This document shows positions 34,549 to 42,350 of a stretch of DNA of 64,000 nt, piece after piece; within the stretch, counting starts at the first letter, position 1; each line of letters opens with the position of its first letter. The notes below the pieces were generated by a model, which made no database searches, was not told the origin of the DNA, and worked only from the letters and a program-made list of their open reading frames with translations. The stretch comes from Bacillota bacterium (GTDB lineage Bacteria; Bacillota; Clostridia; Christensenellales; UMGS416). The position numbers and the translations under genes were made by a program. The stretch lies in the NCBI GenBank assembly GCA_023435705.1, contig JAEYRH010000016.1, forward strand, positions 682,001 to 746,000, in the 5' to 3' direction.

Positions 34549-34757
34549 TGAGTTCCTCCTGAAGGGGAGTCTATTTCTTTAAAGTGCGAAACGACCAATT
34601 CCACCCGGCCATCCGCTTCTGTCTGGCGGATTACCCGGGCGGTTCCCTCTCTGCGCCGGCCAGACACGCTCACATTGATGTTGTTCAGGCCGGTGGCTTG
34701 AAGACGTGCAACGGCTTCCTGCTCGGGCAACCCAAGTAAGGACTGCACAGCGGTCAT
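34545..34757 (-). CDS. Small PASTA-like protein between frr and uppS
   Basis: A 70-residue cytosolic protein of unknown function. The first 30 residues (VQSLLGLPEQEAVARLQATGLNN in part) follow the PASTA repeat logic: a hydrophobic-Gly-Leu turn, then E-A-x-x-x-L-x-x-x-G and a beta strand (INVSVSGRRR). The second half has two predicted strands. It overlaps frr upstream (ATG and TAA within four bases) and uppS downstream (ATGA), so it is read as part of a coupled block. No signal peptide or membrane helix. PASTA similarity is by pattern only; it may be a separate small family. Confidence 0.72.
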   Translation of the reverse strand: MTAVQSLLGLPEQEAVARLQATGLNNINVSVSGRRREGTARVIRQTEADGRVELVVSHFKEIDSPSGGTQ

Positions 34758-35314
34758 ACCTTGAGGATTTCCTTCTCTTTTTCCTTCAGCACGTCTTCCA
34801 CCATTTTGGTGAATCGGTCAGTGATCTTTTGCATCTCTTCTTCACCGCGCTTCAGCTCATCCTCGGTGAGTTCGCTGTTTTTTTGCAGCTTCTTCAGGTG
34901 ATCATTGGCATCACGGCGCACGTTGCGGATGGCCACCTTGGCCTCCTCTCCGTATTGGCTCACGGTCTTCACCAGCTGCTTGCGGCGCTCTTCAGTAAGC
35001 TCGGGGATGCCAAGACGTATGATCTTGCCGTCATTCACGGGGTTGATGCCCAACTCCGACGTGCGAATGGACTTTTCAATTAGTGGGATCATCTTGGGAT
35101 CCCAGGGCGACACAACCAGCATCCTGGGCTCCGGCGCCGAAATGTTGGCCAACTGGCCCACCGGTGTGGGTGTGCCATAATAATCCACCTTTATGTTGTC
35201 AAGCAGCTGGGGGTTGGCCCGGCCTGCCCGGATGCTGTTCATCTCATGCTTCAAGACGGAAATCGTTTTCTCCATATGCTCCATGGCGTTTTGGATCACA
35301 TCGCTGGCTGCCAT
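34754..35314 (-). CDS. frr: Ribosome recycling factor
   Basis: A 186-residue factor that splits post-termination ribosomes with EF-G. The three-helix bundle is evident (SIRAGRANPQLLDNIKVDYYG; VRRDANDHLKKLQKNSELTEDELKRGEEEMQKITDRF). Start choice: ATG at 35314 lies 8 bases from GGAGG, while the upstream in-frame ATG at 35320 is only 2 bases away, so 35314 is favoured. A strong promoter (35346-35375) makes it the first gene of the frr-to-ispG operon. Confidence 0.97.
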   Translation of the reverse strand: MAASDVIQNAMEHMEKTISVLKHEMNSIRAGRANPQLLDNIKVDYYGTPTPVGQLANISAPEPRMLVVSPWDPKMIPLIEKSIRTSELGINPVNDGKIIRLGIPELTEERRKQLVKTVSQYGEEAKVAIRNVRRDANDHLKKLQKNSELTEDELKRGEEEMQKITDRFTKMVEDVLKEKEKEILKV

Positions 35315-35345
35315 ATGCATTTCCTCCTGTTGGGCAATTTAGTAT

Positions 35346-35375
35346 ATTTTACAATATGGTTGTCGCTTCTGTCAA
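35346..35375 (-). promoter_or_regulatory. Sigma-A promoter of the frr-ispG operon
   Basis: On the minus strand a perfect -35 TTGACA (35370-35375), an 18-base spacer and -10 TAAAAT (35346-35351). The start site would be about 25 bases before frr. This shows that the lipid-carrier operon can be expressed independently of pyrH. Confidence 0.8.
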
Positions 35376-35418
35376 AGGGCATCCACCGTGTAGCAGATCC
35401 GGCACGGCTCAGCCTGGC

Positions 35419-36138
35419 TTATTCGGCAGCGCTGTCCACCAATGTGCCAATCTTCTCACCGGAGGCAGCTCGCATGATGTTTTCCGGTGGCTCAAGCCCA
35501 AAGACAAGAATTGGGATGTTATTGTCCATGCACAGTGATATGGCTGTAGTATCCATCACCTTAAGACCCCGGTTCAACACCTCAAGATAACTAATATGGT
35601 TGAACCGCTTCGCGTCTGGATTCAACTTTGGATCGGAATCGTATACGGCATCGATGTTACGCGCCATCAAAATGGCGTCGGCTTCGATTTCCGCTGCCCG
35701 TAACGCCGCCGCAGTGTCGGTGGAGAAGAACGGATTGCCGGTGCCACAGCCAAAGATCACAATACGGCCCTTTTCAAGATGGCGCATTGCCCTGCGGCGG
35801 ATGTAGGGCTCGGCAAACTGCCGCATTTCAATGGCCGTCTGCACGCGAACTTGGGCTCCTTGCCGTTCCAGCGCGTCTTGCAGAGCCAGCGAATTCATCG
35901 TGGTAGCAAGCATACCCATGTGATCGGCGGTAGTACGATCCATACCCTCGCCCTGTCGCCCACGCCAGAAGTTGCCTGCTCCCACAACTATACCAACTTC
36001 TACACCTAGCTTTGTCAAGCTAATAACATGCTCAGCTACACGATCCAGCGTCTGCGGGCACAACCCGAACCCTTTATCACCTGCCAGCGCTTCGCCGCTC
36101 AGCTTCAACATTACTCGTTTGTATTTCGATCCGCTCAT
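35419..36138 (-). CDS. pyrH: UMP kinase
   Basis: A 239-residue hexameric nucleoside monophosphate kinase of pyrimidine synthesis. Motifs: KRVMLKLSGEALAG, GIVVGAGNFWRG, DRTTADHMGMLATTMNSLAL and IVIFGCGTGNPFFSTDTAAALRA, ending in MDTTAISLCMDNNIPI. ATG at 36138 follows GGAGGGG. It lies after the rpsB-tsf terminator and 104 bp before frr, the classical rpsB-tsf-pyrH-frr order. Confidence 0.97.
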   Translation of the reverse strand: MSGSKYKRVMLKLSGEALAGDKGFGLCPQTLDRVAEHVISLTKLGVEVGIVVGAGNFWRGRQGEGMDRTTADHMGMLATTMNSLALQDALERQGAQVRVQTAIEMRQFAEPYIRRRAMRHLEKGRIVIFGCGTGNPFFSTDTAAALRAAEIEADAILMARNIDAVYDSDPKLNPDAKRFNHISYLEVLNRGLKVMDTTAISLCMDNNIPILVFGLEPPENIMRAASGEKIGTLVDSAAE

Positions 36139-36171
36139 TGCAACCCCTCCAACCTAGTATTGTCCAAGTTC

Positions 36172-36203
36172 AAAAAAAAGGAACACCGTGCGGTGTTCCT
36201 TTC
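36172..36203 (-). terminator. Terminator after tsf
   Basis: On the minus strand the stem GGAACACCG/CGGTGTTCC is followed by eight T residues. It is a textbook intrinsic terminator 11 bases after the tsf stop. It separates the rpsB-tsf unit from pyrH; pyrH is then either read through or has a promoter I could not assign. Confidence 0.93.
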
Positions 36204-36213
36204 GGTCATTGCC

Positions 36214-36861
36214 TTACAGGCCCAACTGCTTGTTGACTTCCTCGGCCAGATTGTCCTGCTTCTTCTCCAAGCCCTCACCCATCTCATAGCGGGTGAAGCG
36301 GCGGATGGAAATCTTCTCGCCGATCTTGGCGGACAGGGCGTTCATCACGTCTTTGACCGCCTGATCCTGATCCTTGATGAAGGGCTGCTCGATCAGGCAA
36401 ACATCCTTGTAATACTTCTGGATGCGGCCTTCCACCATCTTGTCGATGATCTTCTCGGGCTTGCCTTCGGCACGGGCCTGGGCGCGCAGGATTTCCTTCT
36501 CATGCTCGACTGCTTCTGCCGGAACTTCCTCCGGGGCGATGTAGAAGGGCCTGCTTGCGGCCACTTGCATGGCCATGTCCTTCACAAACAGCTGGAACTC
36601 GTCGGTGCTTGCCACGAAGTCGGTCTCGCAGTTCACTTCGATCAGCACGCCGATTTTGCCGCCCATGTGGATGTAGCTGCCCACAACGCCTTCGGCCGCG
36701 ATGCGGCTGGCTTTTTTGGCAACAGAAGCCATGCCGCGCTCGCGCAGCAGGTCAATGGCCTTGTCCACATCGCCGTTGGCGTCATTCAGGGCGCGCTTGC
36801 AGTCCATCATGCCTGCGCCAGTCTTCTCGCGCAATGCCATAACATCTTGTGCAGTAATCAT
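36214..36861 (-). CDS. tsf: Elongation factor Ts
   Basis: A 215-residue nucleotide exchange factor for EF-Tu. The N-terminal UBA-like domain (MITAQDVMALREKTGAGMMDCKRAL) is complete, followed by the core with IGVLIEVNCETDFVAST, and a C-terminal part ending KKQDNLAEEVNKQLGL. The length is in the short class (about 200-220) typical of many Firmicutes, which lack the second core repeat of E. coli EF-Ts (283 residues). ATG follows GGAGGG by 8 bases. It is co-transcribed with rpsB. Confidence 0.97.
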   Translation of the reverse strand: MITAQDVMALREKTGAGMMDCKRALNDANGDVDKAIDLLRERGMASVAKKASRIAAEGVVGSYIHMGGKIGVLIEVNCETDFVASTDEFQLFVKDMAMQVAASRPFYIAPEEVPAEAVEHEKEILRAQARAEGKPEKIIDKMVEGRIQKYYKDVCLIEQPFIKDQDQAVKDVMNALSAKIGEKISIRRFTRYEMGEGLEKKQDNLAEEVNKQLGL

Positions 36862-36887
36862 ATCATTATCCCTCCGGTGTCAGTTTC

Positions 36888-37658
36888 TCAGTTGGCTTCG
36901 GCGGAGGCTTCCTCGGCTTCCGCTTCGGCGTCCTTGTCAACCACAACTGCCGCGGTGGCTTCCGGCTCCATCTGCTCGCCCTGGTGGCCTTCGATCACCG
37001 CGTCGCACATGCAGCCCACAATAAGCTTGATTGCACGGATGGCATCGTCGTTGCCGGCGATGATGTAGTCCACTTCGTCAGGATCGCAGTTGGTATCCAC
37101 GATGCCCACCACAGGGATCTTCAGCTTGCGGGCTTCGGCGATGGCCAGGTGCTCCTTGCGGGGGTCCACCACAAAGATGGCGTCAGGCATCTTGGTCATA
37201 CCGGCAACACCGGCCAGGTTCTTCATCAGCTTGTCGCGCTCGCCAACCAGCTTGATGACTTCCTTCTTGGGCAGAAGAGCGAAATCGCCCTTGGCTTCCA
37301 TATCAAACAGTTTGTTCATGCGGCCAACGCGCTGGCGCATTGTCTTGAAGTTGGTGAGCATGCCGCCCAGCCAGCGAGAGTTCACATAAAACATACCCGC
37401 GCGCTTGGACTCAGTCTCGATGGCTTCCTGAGCCTGCTTCTTTGTGCCGACAAACAGGATCGTGCCGTTTTTTTCAGCGATGGAGCGCACGAACTGATAG
37501 GCCACATCCACCATCTTGACTGTCTGCTGCAGGTCAAGGATGTAGATGCCATTGCGCTCGGTGTAGATATAAGGCTTCATCTTGGGGTTCCAGCGGCGGG
37601 TCTGGTGACCGAAATGCACGCCGGCTTCGAGGAGCTGCTTCATGGAAAGGACTGACAT
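36888..37658 (-). CDS. rpsB: 30S ribosomal protein S2
   Basis: A 256-residue small-subunit protein. Hallmarks are MKQLLEAGVHFGHQTRRWNPKMKPYI, GTILFVGTKKQAQEAI, and the C-terminal PDAIFVVDPRKEHLAIAEARKLKIPVVGIVDTNCDPD. The acidic C-terminal tail (rich in Ala/Glu/Asp, about 225-256) is common in this clade. ATG at 37658 has AAGGAGG 9 bases upstream; the longer frame to 37787 would run through the leader and promoter. It is the first gene of the rpsB-tsf operon. Confidence 0.98.
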   Translation of the reverse strand: MSVLSMKQLLEAGVHFGHQTRRWNPKMKPYIYTERNGIYILDLQQTVKMVDVAYQFVRSIAEKNGTILFVGTKKQAQEAIETESKRAGMFYVNSRWLGGMLTNFKTMRQRVGRMNKLFDMEAKGDFALLPKKEVIKLVGERDKLMKNLAGVAGMTKMPDAIFVVDPRKEHLAIAEARKLKIPVVGIVDTNCDPDEVDYIIAGNDDAIRAIKLIVGCMCDAVIEGHQGEQMEPEATAAVVVDKDAEAEAEEASAEAN

Positions 37659-37699
37659 AGGTATAGGCCTCCTTGATTTCCTCCCTCGCGCTTCTTCTC

Positions 37700-37729
37700 T
37701 TCCGGGACCGCATTGCGGCAGGACCGGAA
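37700..37729 (-). promoter_or_regulatory. Structured 5' leader of rpsB
   Basis: In the 100-base leader the outer arms TTCCGG/CCGGAA enclose an inner CCGC-AAT-GCGG hairpin, about 40 bases before the ribosome binding site. S2 represses its own operon through such leaders in other bacteria; whether this leader does so is inference. Confidence 0.4.
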
Positions 37730-37758
37730 AATCGGCACGGGTGTGTAATGCGGGTGAT

Positions 37759-37787
37759 AGTATAGCATAGCTGGAAGGTTTGTGCAA
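37759..37787 (-). promoter_or_regulatory. Sigma-A promoter of rpsB
   Basis: On the minus strand -35 TTGCAC (37782-37787), 17 bases, then -10 TATACT (37759-37764) preceded by TGC, an extended -10. The predicted transcript begins about 95 bases before the rpsB start. Confidence 0.82.
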
Positions 37788-37858
37788 TCAAATTGCATCA
37801 AGAAAATGAAGAAATCAAGCCAAAATCGCGGTTGGAATGCCAATGGTTCAACTGCATT

Positions 37859-38116
37859 TCATTCCAAAGGCCGCTTGAACGAAAACAAAATCTGCCTGGT
37901 AGTGCCGCCAAGACCGCTTTCTGTTGGAGCGGATGTGACAATCGGTGTCACGGAGATCATCTCCCACCCCTGTTTGCCGAGCTCTTCAATTTTGGCAAGA
38001 TCAGAATTGGGATGATTTGCCCAAATCCTTCTCGCGTCAGACTCTTCCATTTGAAACATTGCCGAAGGTTTCACACAAACTTCACTGCAGAACAGAAAGT
38101 ACTCCCATTTTTGCAT
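37859..38116 (-). CDS. DUF4177-like small protein
   Basis: An 85-residue protein beginning MQKWEYFLF and containing KIEELGKQGWEMISVTP, the W-E-Y...L-G-x-x-G-W-E pattern of DUF4177, a family of unknown function. ATG at 38116 has AGGTG close upstream; a TATAAT lies about 37 bases before it (38153-38158) with no clear -35. It stands between the rpsB operon and a YitT-like gene. Confidence 0.6.
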   Translation of the reverse strand: MQKWEYFLFCSEVCVKPSAMFQMEESDARRIWANHPNSDLAKIEELGKQGWEMISVTPIVTSAPTESGLGGTTRQILFSFKRPLE

Positions 38117-38198
38117 TCGCCGCACCTACCATCATGATGATCTCTACAGATCATTATAACAGAAGAAGGCAACAATTCACACGCATGGGTTCCCCCAC

Positions 38199-38244
38199 CC
38201 CAGCAGAGGCTGATACAACATCCTCGCGTTGTTCTCGTGTAAAC
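38199..38244 (-). pseudogene. Remnant of a VanW-like 3' end
   Basis: Read on the minus strand, one frame gives ENNARMLYQPLLG, nearly identical to the C-terminus of the VanW protein at 52256-53080 (ENNAMMMYQPLLG). The DNA also matches over about 46 bases (roughly 38 identical). Upstream the frame hits a stop after a few codons, so only the tail survives. It lies in the DUF4177-YitT gap. It is either a decayed vanW paralogue or a short duplicated segment. Confidence 0.6.
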
Positions 38245-38262
38245 ACACTCAATCCCAGAGTA

Positions 38263-39186
38263 TCACAACGGCAGGCTGAAACCCCTGCCCATCACCTCAT
38301 TGGTATTGCTCAACACCACAAAAGCCAGCGGGTCTTCTTCCCGCACAATGGCCTTTAGCTGTGCGATCTGCTCGGTCTTGATCACGCAGATCAGCATAGT
38401 CTTCTCCTCGCCGGTATACATGCCCCTGCATTGGTATTCGGTCACGCCACGGTTCAGTTCCTTCATGATCCGCTCACCGATGCGCTGGAAGTTTTTGGAG
38501 ATGATCTGCGCCTCTTTGGCGTAGTTGATGCCGGAGAGCATGCCATCCACCACCTTATAGGTGGTGAACTTCACAGCCATGGCATAAAGCGCCAGGTTCC
38601 AGTTGTTTACAACCAGCACCGTGATAAAAATGATGATACCGTCCACCAGTAGCATGTATTGGGCCAGCGTCAGCTTTGGCAGCAGCCGCTCCAGCGCATA
38701 TGCCAGGCAGTCGCTGCCACCGGTGGCCCCGCCGGCTCGATAAATAATGGCCGTGCCCAGGCCTGACAGGCCACCACCGATCACCGCGTAGAGCAGCAGG
38801 TTTGCGTCAACGATACCGGTGCCGGACGTATAAAGCACCGGGATCACATGGGCATTCACGAGAGGCGTAAATAGGTCAATGAATGCTGCCAGCAGTGTGG
38901 AGGACCAAAACACCTTTGCGATGTGCTTGAAGCCCAACAAGTGAATGGTGGATAGATAAAGCACGATGTTGATGATCCATGTCAGCGTCCCCAAAGGGAT
39001 GGGGGTGCCGGTCAGCCTGCGGATCACGGCAGCCAGGCCGATGATGCCGCCAGGCACGATGTAACTTGGAACAATAAAGATAATATAGCCGGCGGCAACC
39101 AATAAGCTGCCGAGCACCCACTTCGCCTGGGCGGCTACCTTTGCCTTTGTGAGTACCGGTTTTGAGAATTTTGCGAACGAAAGCAT
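38263..39186 (-). CDS. YitT family membrane protein (DUF161/DUF2179)
   Basis: A 307-residue polytopic membrane protein with five to six hydrophobic helices (VLGSLLVAAGYIIFIVPSYIVPGG..., YAVIGGGLSGLGTAIIYRAGGATGGSD). A cytosolic C-terminal DUF2179 domain follows (RGMYTGEEKTMLICVIKTEQIAQLKAIVREEDP). The GGATGGSD motif is typical of the family. Function unknown; a carrier role is often proposed. ATG at 39186 is favoured over 39192 because GGGAT lies 8 bases upstream. Confidence 0.9.
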   Translation of the reverse strand: MLSFAKFSKPVLTKAKVAAQAKWVLGSLLVAAGYIIFIVPSYIVPGGIIGLAAVIRRLTGTPIPLGTLTWIINIVLYLSTIHLLGFKHIAKVFWSSTLLAAFIDLFTPLVNAHVIPVLYTSGTGIVDANLLLYAVIGGGLSGLGTAIIYRAGGATGGSDCLAYALERLLPKLTLAQYMLLVDGIIIFITVLVVNNWNLALYAMAVKFTTYKVVDGMLSGINYAKEAQIISKNFQRIGERIMKELNRGVTEYQCRGMYTGEEKTMLICVIKTEQIAQLKAIVREEDPLAFVVLSNTNEVMGRGFSLPL

Positions 39187-39202
39187 CTGCATTCATCCCA
39201 AT

Positions 39203-39922
39203 CTATGTGTTCAGCTGTCTTCTTCCATGGGGACATACGTACAGGCACAACCCGCATACTCTTGGTTCCCCTTTGGCTGCAAGCGAGTTTAGGTAATCAT
39301 TGCACTTCGCAGCGTCAAACCGGGCTTCACGGGGTTCGGTTTCCACAAAATTGCGGCCTGTATAGGCTTGAACCGGGCAGATTTTCGCACACTCCATGCA
39401 ACCACCACAACGTTGGCCCATGGTCGAACCGGTAGGTTGTAGCGGTGCGTCGGTCAACACCGACGCCCAGCGCACGCGAGGCCCATATTCCGGTGTGATG
39501 AGCATGCAGTTTTTGCCGATCCAACCCAAGCCCGCCAAATGGGCTCCAAGCTTGTGAGAGAACACTGCTGTTAATGGTTTCTCCGGTGACTTAACCATCA
39601 GATTCATTGGCAACGCTTTGAACCCCTGCCGTTGAATCACACTCGCCACTTTGCTTGCCGCGATGGACAAACGCTCGTTCACGGCATCATAGGCGTGTGT
39701 GCGGTAAAGCTCCGCGTTACCGTGTTGGTCCTTCTCAGGTAATCCATCCACGATGGTATCCATGAGACGGATCCCCAGCGACACACAGCGCGGATAGGAT
39801 GCCAAGGCGGGGCCACCGGTCGTAAGGATGAAATCCTTTGCCGGTGACAGGTCGGAAACACCGGTAAAGTCGATTTCCTCCCGGTTTGCCACGTCCTTCA
39901 CGCGCATCCACAAATCATCCAT
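39203..39922 (-). CDS. Epoxyqueuosine reductase-like 4Fe-4S protein
   Basis: A 239-residue protein. The N-terminal half follows QueG (RVKDVANREEIDFTGVSDLSP, PRCVSLGIRL, HKLGAHLAGLGWIGKNCMLITPEYGPRVRWASVLTDAPL). The C-terminal half has a double cluster: CGGCMECAKICPVQAYTG, then C..., and CGLCLYVCPHGRR. The DUF1730 catalytic region is shorter than in true QueG (about 380) and the HEAT domain is missing, so this is a QueG-like paralogue rather than certain queuosine enzyme. ATG at 39922 has GAGGGG 8 bases upstream. Confidence 0.8.
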   Translation of the reverse strand: MDDLWMRVKDVANREEIDFTGVSDLSPAKDFILTTGGPALASYPRCVSLGIRLMDTIVDGLPEKDQHGNAELYRTHAYDAVNERLSIAASKVASVIQRQGFKALPMNLMVKSPEKPLTAVFSHKLGAHLAGLGWIGKNCMLITPEYGPRVRWASVLTDAPLQPTGSTMGQRCGGCMECAKICPVQAYTGRNFVETEPREARFDAAKCNDYLNSLAAKGEPRVCGLCLYVCPHGRRQLNT

Positions 39923-39952
39923 GTGTGATGCCCCTCTCGTCACCCACGTCTC

Positions 39953-40813
39953 CTATCGCCCAATTCCATTGAGAAACAGCTCCACAACCTCTTCGGCATC
40001 TTCGGGCAGCCCATCGGCGCTTTGAGCTTTCAGGTGCTCCAGCAAGCTCACCTTGTCACATTTACCGGCAAGCACGCCGTTGGCAGCGTCAATGAGGATG
40101 CGGTTGTCAGAGAAGAATTCACGGGGGTTGGCCGGCTCGCCGTGAGATTCCATGATGAGCCTGGCGTCAATGGCTTCTATTTTCCGGAAAAGTTCGAGCA
40201 CGGCAGGCGCCGCGTAATGAGCCGGTTGCTCATAGCTGTTTTGCCCGGTGCTGTCACCCAAAAAAAGCAGTTGCAGCTGCGGCACATAGATGGCAACACA
40301 GTCGTCAGTATGAACCTTGGGCAGCGGAGTCAGCTCACAGGTGAGCCCGCCCAGATCGAGCGTCACAGACCCGTCAAACACCAGATCGGGCTTACGGATC
40401 ACAATATTGTTTCTGGATTGATCCGGATAAGTCTTCTTGATGTATTCGGCGCAAAAGGAAATTTCCTCCCCTGAACGCACACGCTCATCCAACGCCTCAT
40501 CGCTCCATGACTGATAAGAGGCCATCCTGGCGATGTGCTGCGCGGTGTTGGCGCAGGCAATCACCTGAGCGTCCACACCGGCCAGGCCAAAGGTGTGATC
40601 CCAATGCCAGTGGGTCACGGCGACATAATCCACGCCCCTGCCGGTCAGCGCCCGAAGCTCCCCGGCAAACATCCCGGCCAGCGCAGGGGTGACGCCACCA
40701 TCAATCATTAGGGTCTTCCGTTCCCCAACCACCGCATACAAACATGGTTGATCAAAAGTTCGGTCCGCCGGCTGGTACCATACGCCATCCGCAATCTGTC
40801 TTAAGTTTGTCAT
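39953..40813 (-). CDS. Metallo-beta-lactamase fold hydrolase
   Basis: A 286-residue protein with the metal motif THWHWDHTFG (HxHxDH) near residue 70. LIMESHGEP contains a further histidine, and an Asp before LGDSTGQNSY completes the site. It resembles quorum-quenching or small-ester hydrolases rather than antibiotic beta-lactamases. ATG at 40813 has GGAGG 7 bases upstream. It lies 10 bases after the unknown gene at 40824 and is probably co-transcribed with it. Confidence 0.85.
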   Translation of the reverse strand: MTNLRQIADGVWYQPADRTFDQPCLYAVVGERKTLMIDGGVTPALAGMFAGELRALTGRGVDYVAVTHWHWDHTFGLAGVDAQVIACANTAQHIARMASYQSWSDEALDERVRSGEEISFCAEYIKKTYPDQSRNNIVIRKPDLVFDGSVTLDLGGLTCELTPLPKVHTDDCVAIYVPQLQLLFLGDSTGQNSYEQPAHYAAPAVLELFRKIEAIDARLIMESHGEPANPREFFSDNRILIDAANGVLAGKCDKVSLLEHLKAQSADGLPEDAEEVVELFLNGIGR

Positions 40814-40823
40814 TAATCCTCCA

Positions 40824-41426
40824 TTACCCAAATAATGAAAACCTGCACCTGGGCGCCTGCAGGCCCTCTTCAGACAGCCTGCCCACGTTATACAAATCGC
40901 CATCCACAAAGCCACAGGCCAGATAGAGCGTGCGCCGGTTCAGATCCAGAAGGCTGATCACACTGCGCTCAGTGTATTCACGAAGAAAAGTCGCCAGCAC
41001 CGTAATCGCCAGATAAAGCCCGGCATGGTTGAATTCGCTGAAGGCACCGGCGATGTCCGTGAAAATTGCAAGCTGGATCTGGCCATCATGAGGCAGATAC
41101 CAAGTGTCACATGCCCAAGCCGGGTCTTCCAAGCTCCATCGCCTCGCGCCGGACACCGCCAACTCGATAACATCATCCTGATAATAAAGACTGAAATAAA
41201 GAGCCTCCACACCGTCCGGCGGAGCCTCGGTGACAATCAGTTTGTTCAGCCATGCCTCAAACGCCGCATAGCTCTCACGAAGGGACTGGCGGCTGAAACG
41301 GCCATCGTCAGAGAATTGGAACTGACGGTGGAGGTCGGTCTTAATTCTGGAAATCCCATCTTCCAGGCCAAGGCCGCTTTCGATGAATTTCAGGATACAG
41401 CGGTTTGCATGCTTTTTCTCATTCAA
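40824..41426 (-). CDS. Hypothetical protein
   Basis: A 200-residue cytosolic protein with no family I can name. It has predicted helices at the N-terminus, then strands and a hydrophobic segment near 155-172 (GLYLAITVLATFLREY). TTG at 41426 is chosen because AAGGAGG lies 7 bases upstream; the much longer ATG frame to 41684 would overlap the plus-strand gene at 41583. It abuts the metallo-beta-lactamase-fold gene and is divergent from the tgl pair. Confidence 0.6.
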   Translation of the reverse strand: MNEKKHANRCILKFIESGLGLEDGISRIKTDLHRQFQFSDDGRFSRQSLRESYAAFEAWLNKLIVTEAPPDGVEALYFSLYYQDDVIELAVSGARRWSLEDPAWACDTWYLPHDGQIQLAIFTDIAGAFSEFNHAGLYLAITVLATFLREYTERSVISLLDLNRRTLYLACGFVDGDLYNVGRLSEEGLQAPRCRFSLFG

Positions 41427-41582
41427 AGCGCTTCCTCCTTCCTCATGGCGGGCGATGTCATCATGCACATATACCAATCCAAGCAAATCATACCACAGGC
41501 CAGAAAGCATTTCAAACATGCCGTACCGGCCATGCGCCGCGATCATATGATGAAACATCCCACTAAAAGGAGGCGGACTCCA

Positions 41583-42350
41583 ATGCCCAACCGCAGTCGA
41601 AACAAGATGGCTTATCTGGACGGTATCCGGATGAAATTTGGCAACGAAAAACTCAGGCATGTTTTCCGCGATGAGGCGGAGCAAAACAGCGAACGGGCTG
41701 CAAAGCTGATCAATACCAATATCCGGTTTCCGTCATTGTTCCTATTGCGACCCGAAATCAGCAAAACCTATCTGTATGATAGCCTGAATAACAAAAACAG
41801 GAAAGCGCTGGATATCTCCGACGAGATACTGACGGATAAAATCGAAAAGGCAAACCATCACCAGGAGGAAGATCGTGAAACGCTGCAATGGATGCTGCAA
41901 TCCGGATATCAGGATGATGGGATGGATGAGCAATATGACCAGGTGCTGGACAACACAGCCTTGTTGCTCTCCAACATCCATAAAGACAGGACCTGCATGA
42001 AACCCATTGTAGAAATCATGTTCAGCCGGCACAGAAAGGGGTTCTATACATACGATCTGATCTGGGCCTTTTTTGAGGCCTCGCAGCCCAACGACCTGCA
42101 TCTGATCGCTGAAAAACTCCGCTCCCGCCACCCCAAGGATGTGGAGCTTGCCCGGAGCCTGTTGAATTTCGTGCCCTGCCTGCAGACAGAGGGCAACACG
42201 CTCAATCAGTATAAATGCTGCACGAAATGGATCAAACGCAACCTGCACAGGCTCTACTACACTGGCGAAAGTAACCAGCAGCACAACAACCCAATGCGCT
42301 ATGCGTTAAGACAAAATGAAAGCGCAGGCAGAGGTGAAACTGATGATTAA
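41583..42350 (+). CDS. Hypothetical protein coupled to tgl, possible spore-associated protein
   Basis: A 255-residue hydrophilic protein, rich in Asn, Gln, Lys and Arg, with no signal peptide or membrane helix. It is largely helical (DKIEKANHHQEEDRETLQW; LHLIAEKLRSRHPKDVELARSLL). ATG at 41583 has AGGAGG 9 bases upstream; longer frames run into the divergent gene. It overlaps tgl by 8 bases. The abundance of Lys and Gln would suit a transglutaminase substrate or partner, but this is inference. No family is recognised. Confidence 0.65.
   Translation: MPNRSRNKMAYLDGIRMKFGNEKLRHVFRDEAEQNSERAAKLINTNIRFPSLFLLRPEISKTYLYDSLNNKNRKALDISDEILTDKIEKANHHQEEDRETLQWMLQSGYQDDGMDEQYDQVLDNTALLLSNIHKDRTCMKPIVEIMFSRHRKGFYTYDLIWAFFEASQPNDLHLIAEKLRSRHPKDVELARSLLNFVPCLQTEGNTLNQYKCCTKWIKRNLHRLYYTGESNQQHNNPMRYALRQNESAGRGETDD

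Noticed and set aside
41025..41582. Upstream extension of the tgl partner gene
   Set aside because: It overlaps the divergent gene at 40824-41426. The only good ribosome binding site serves ATG 41583.
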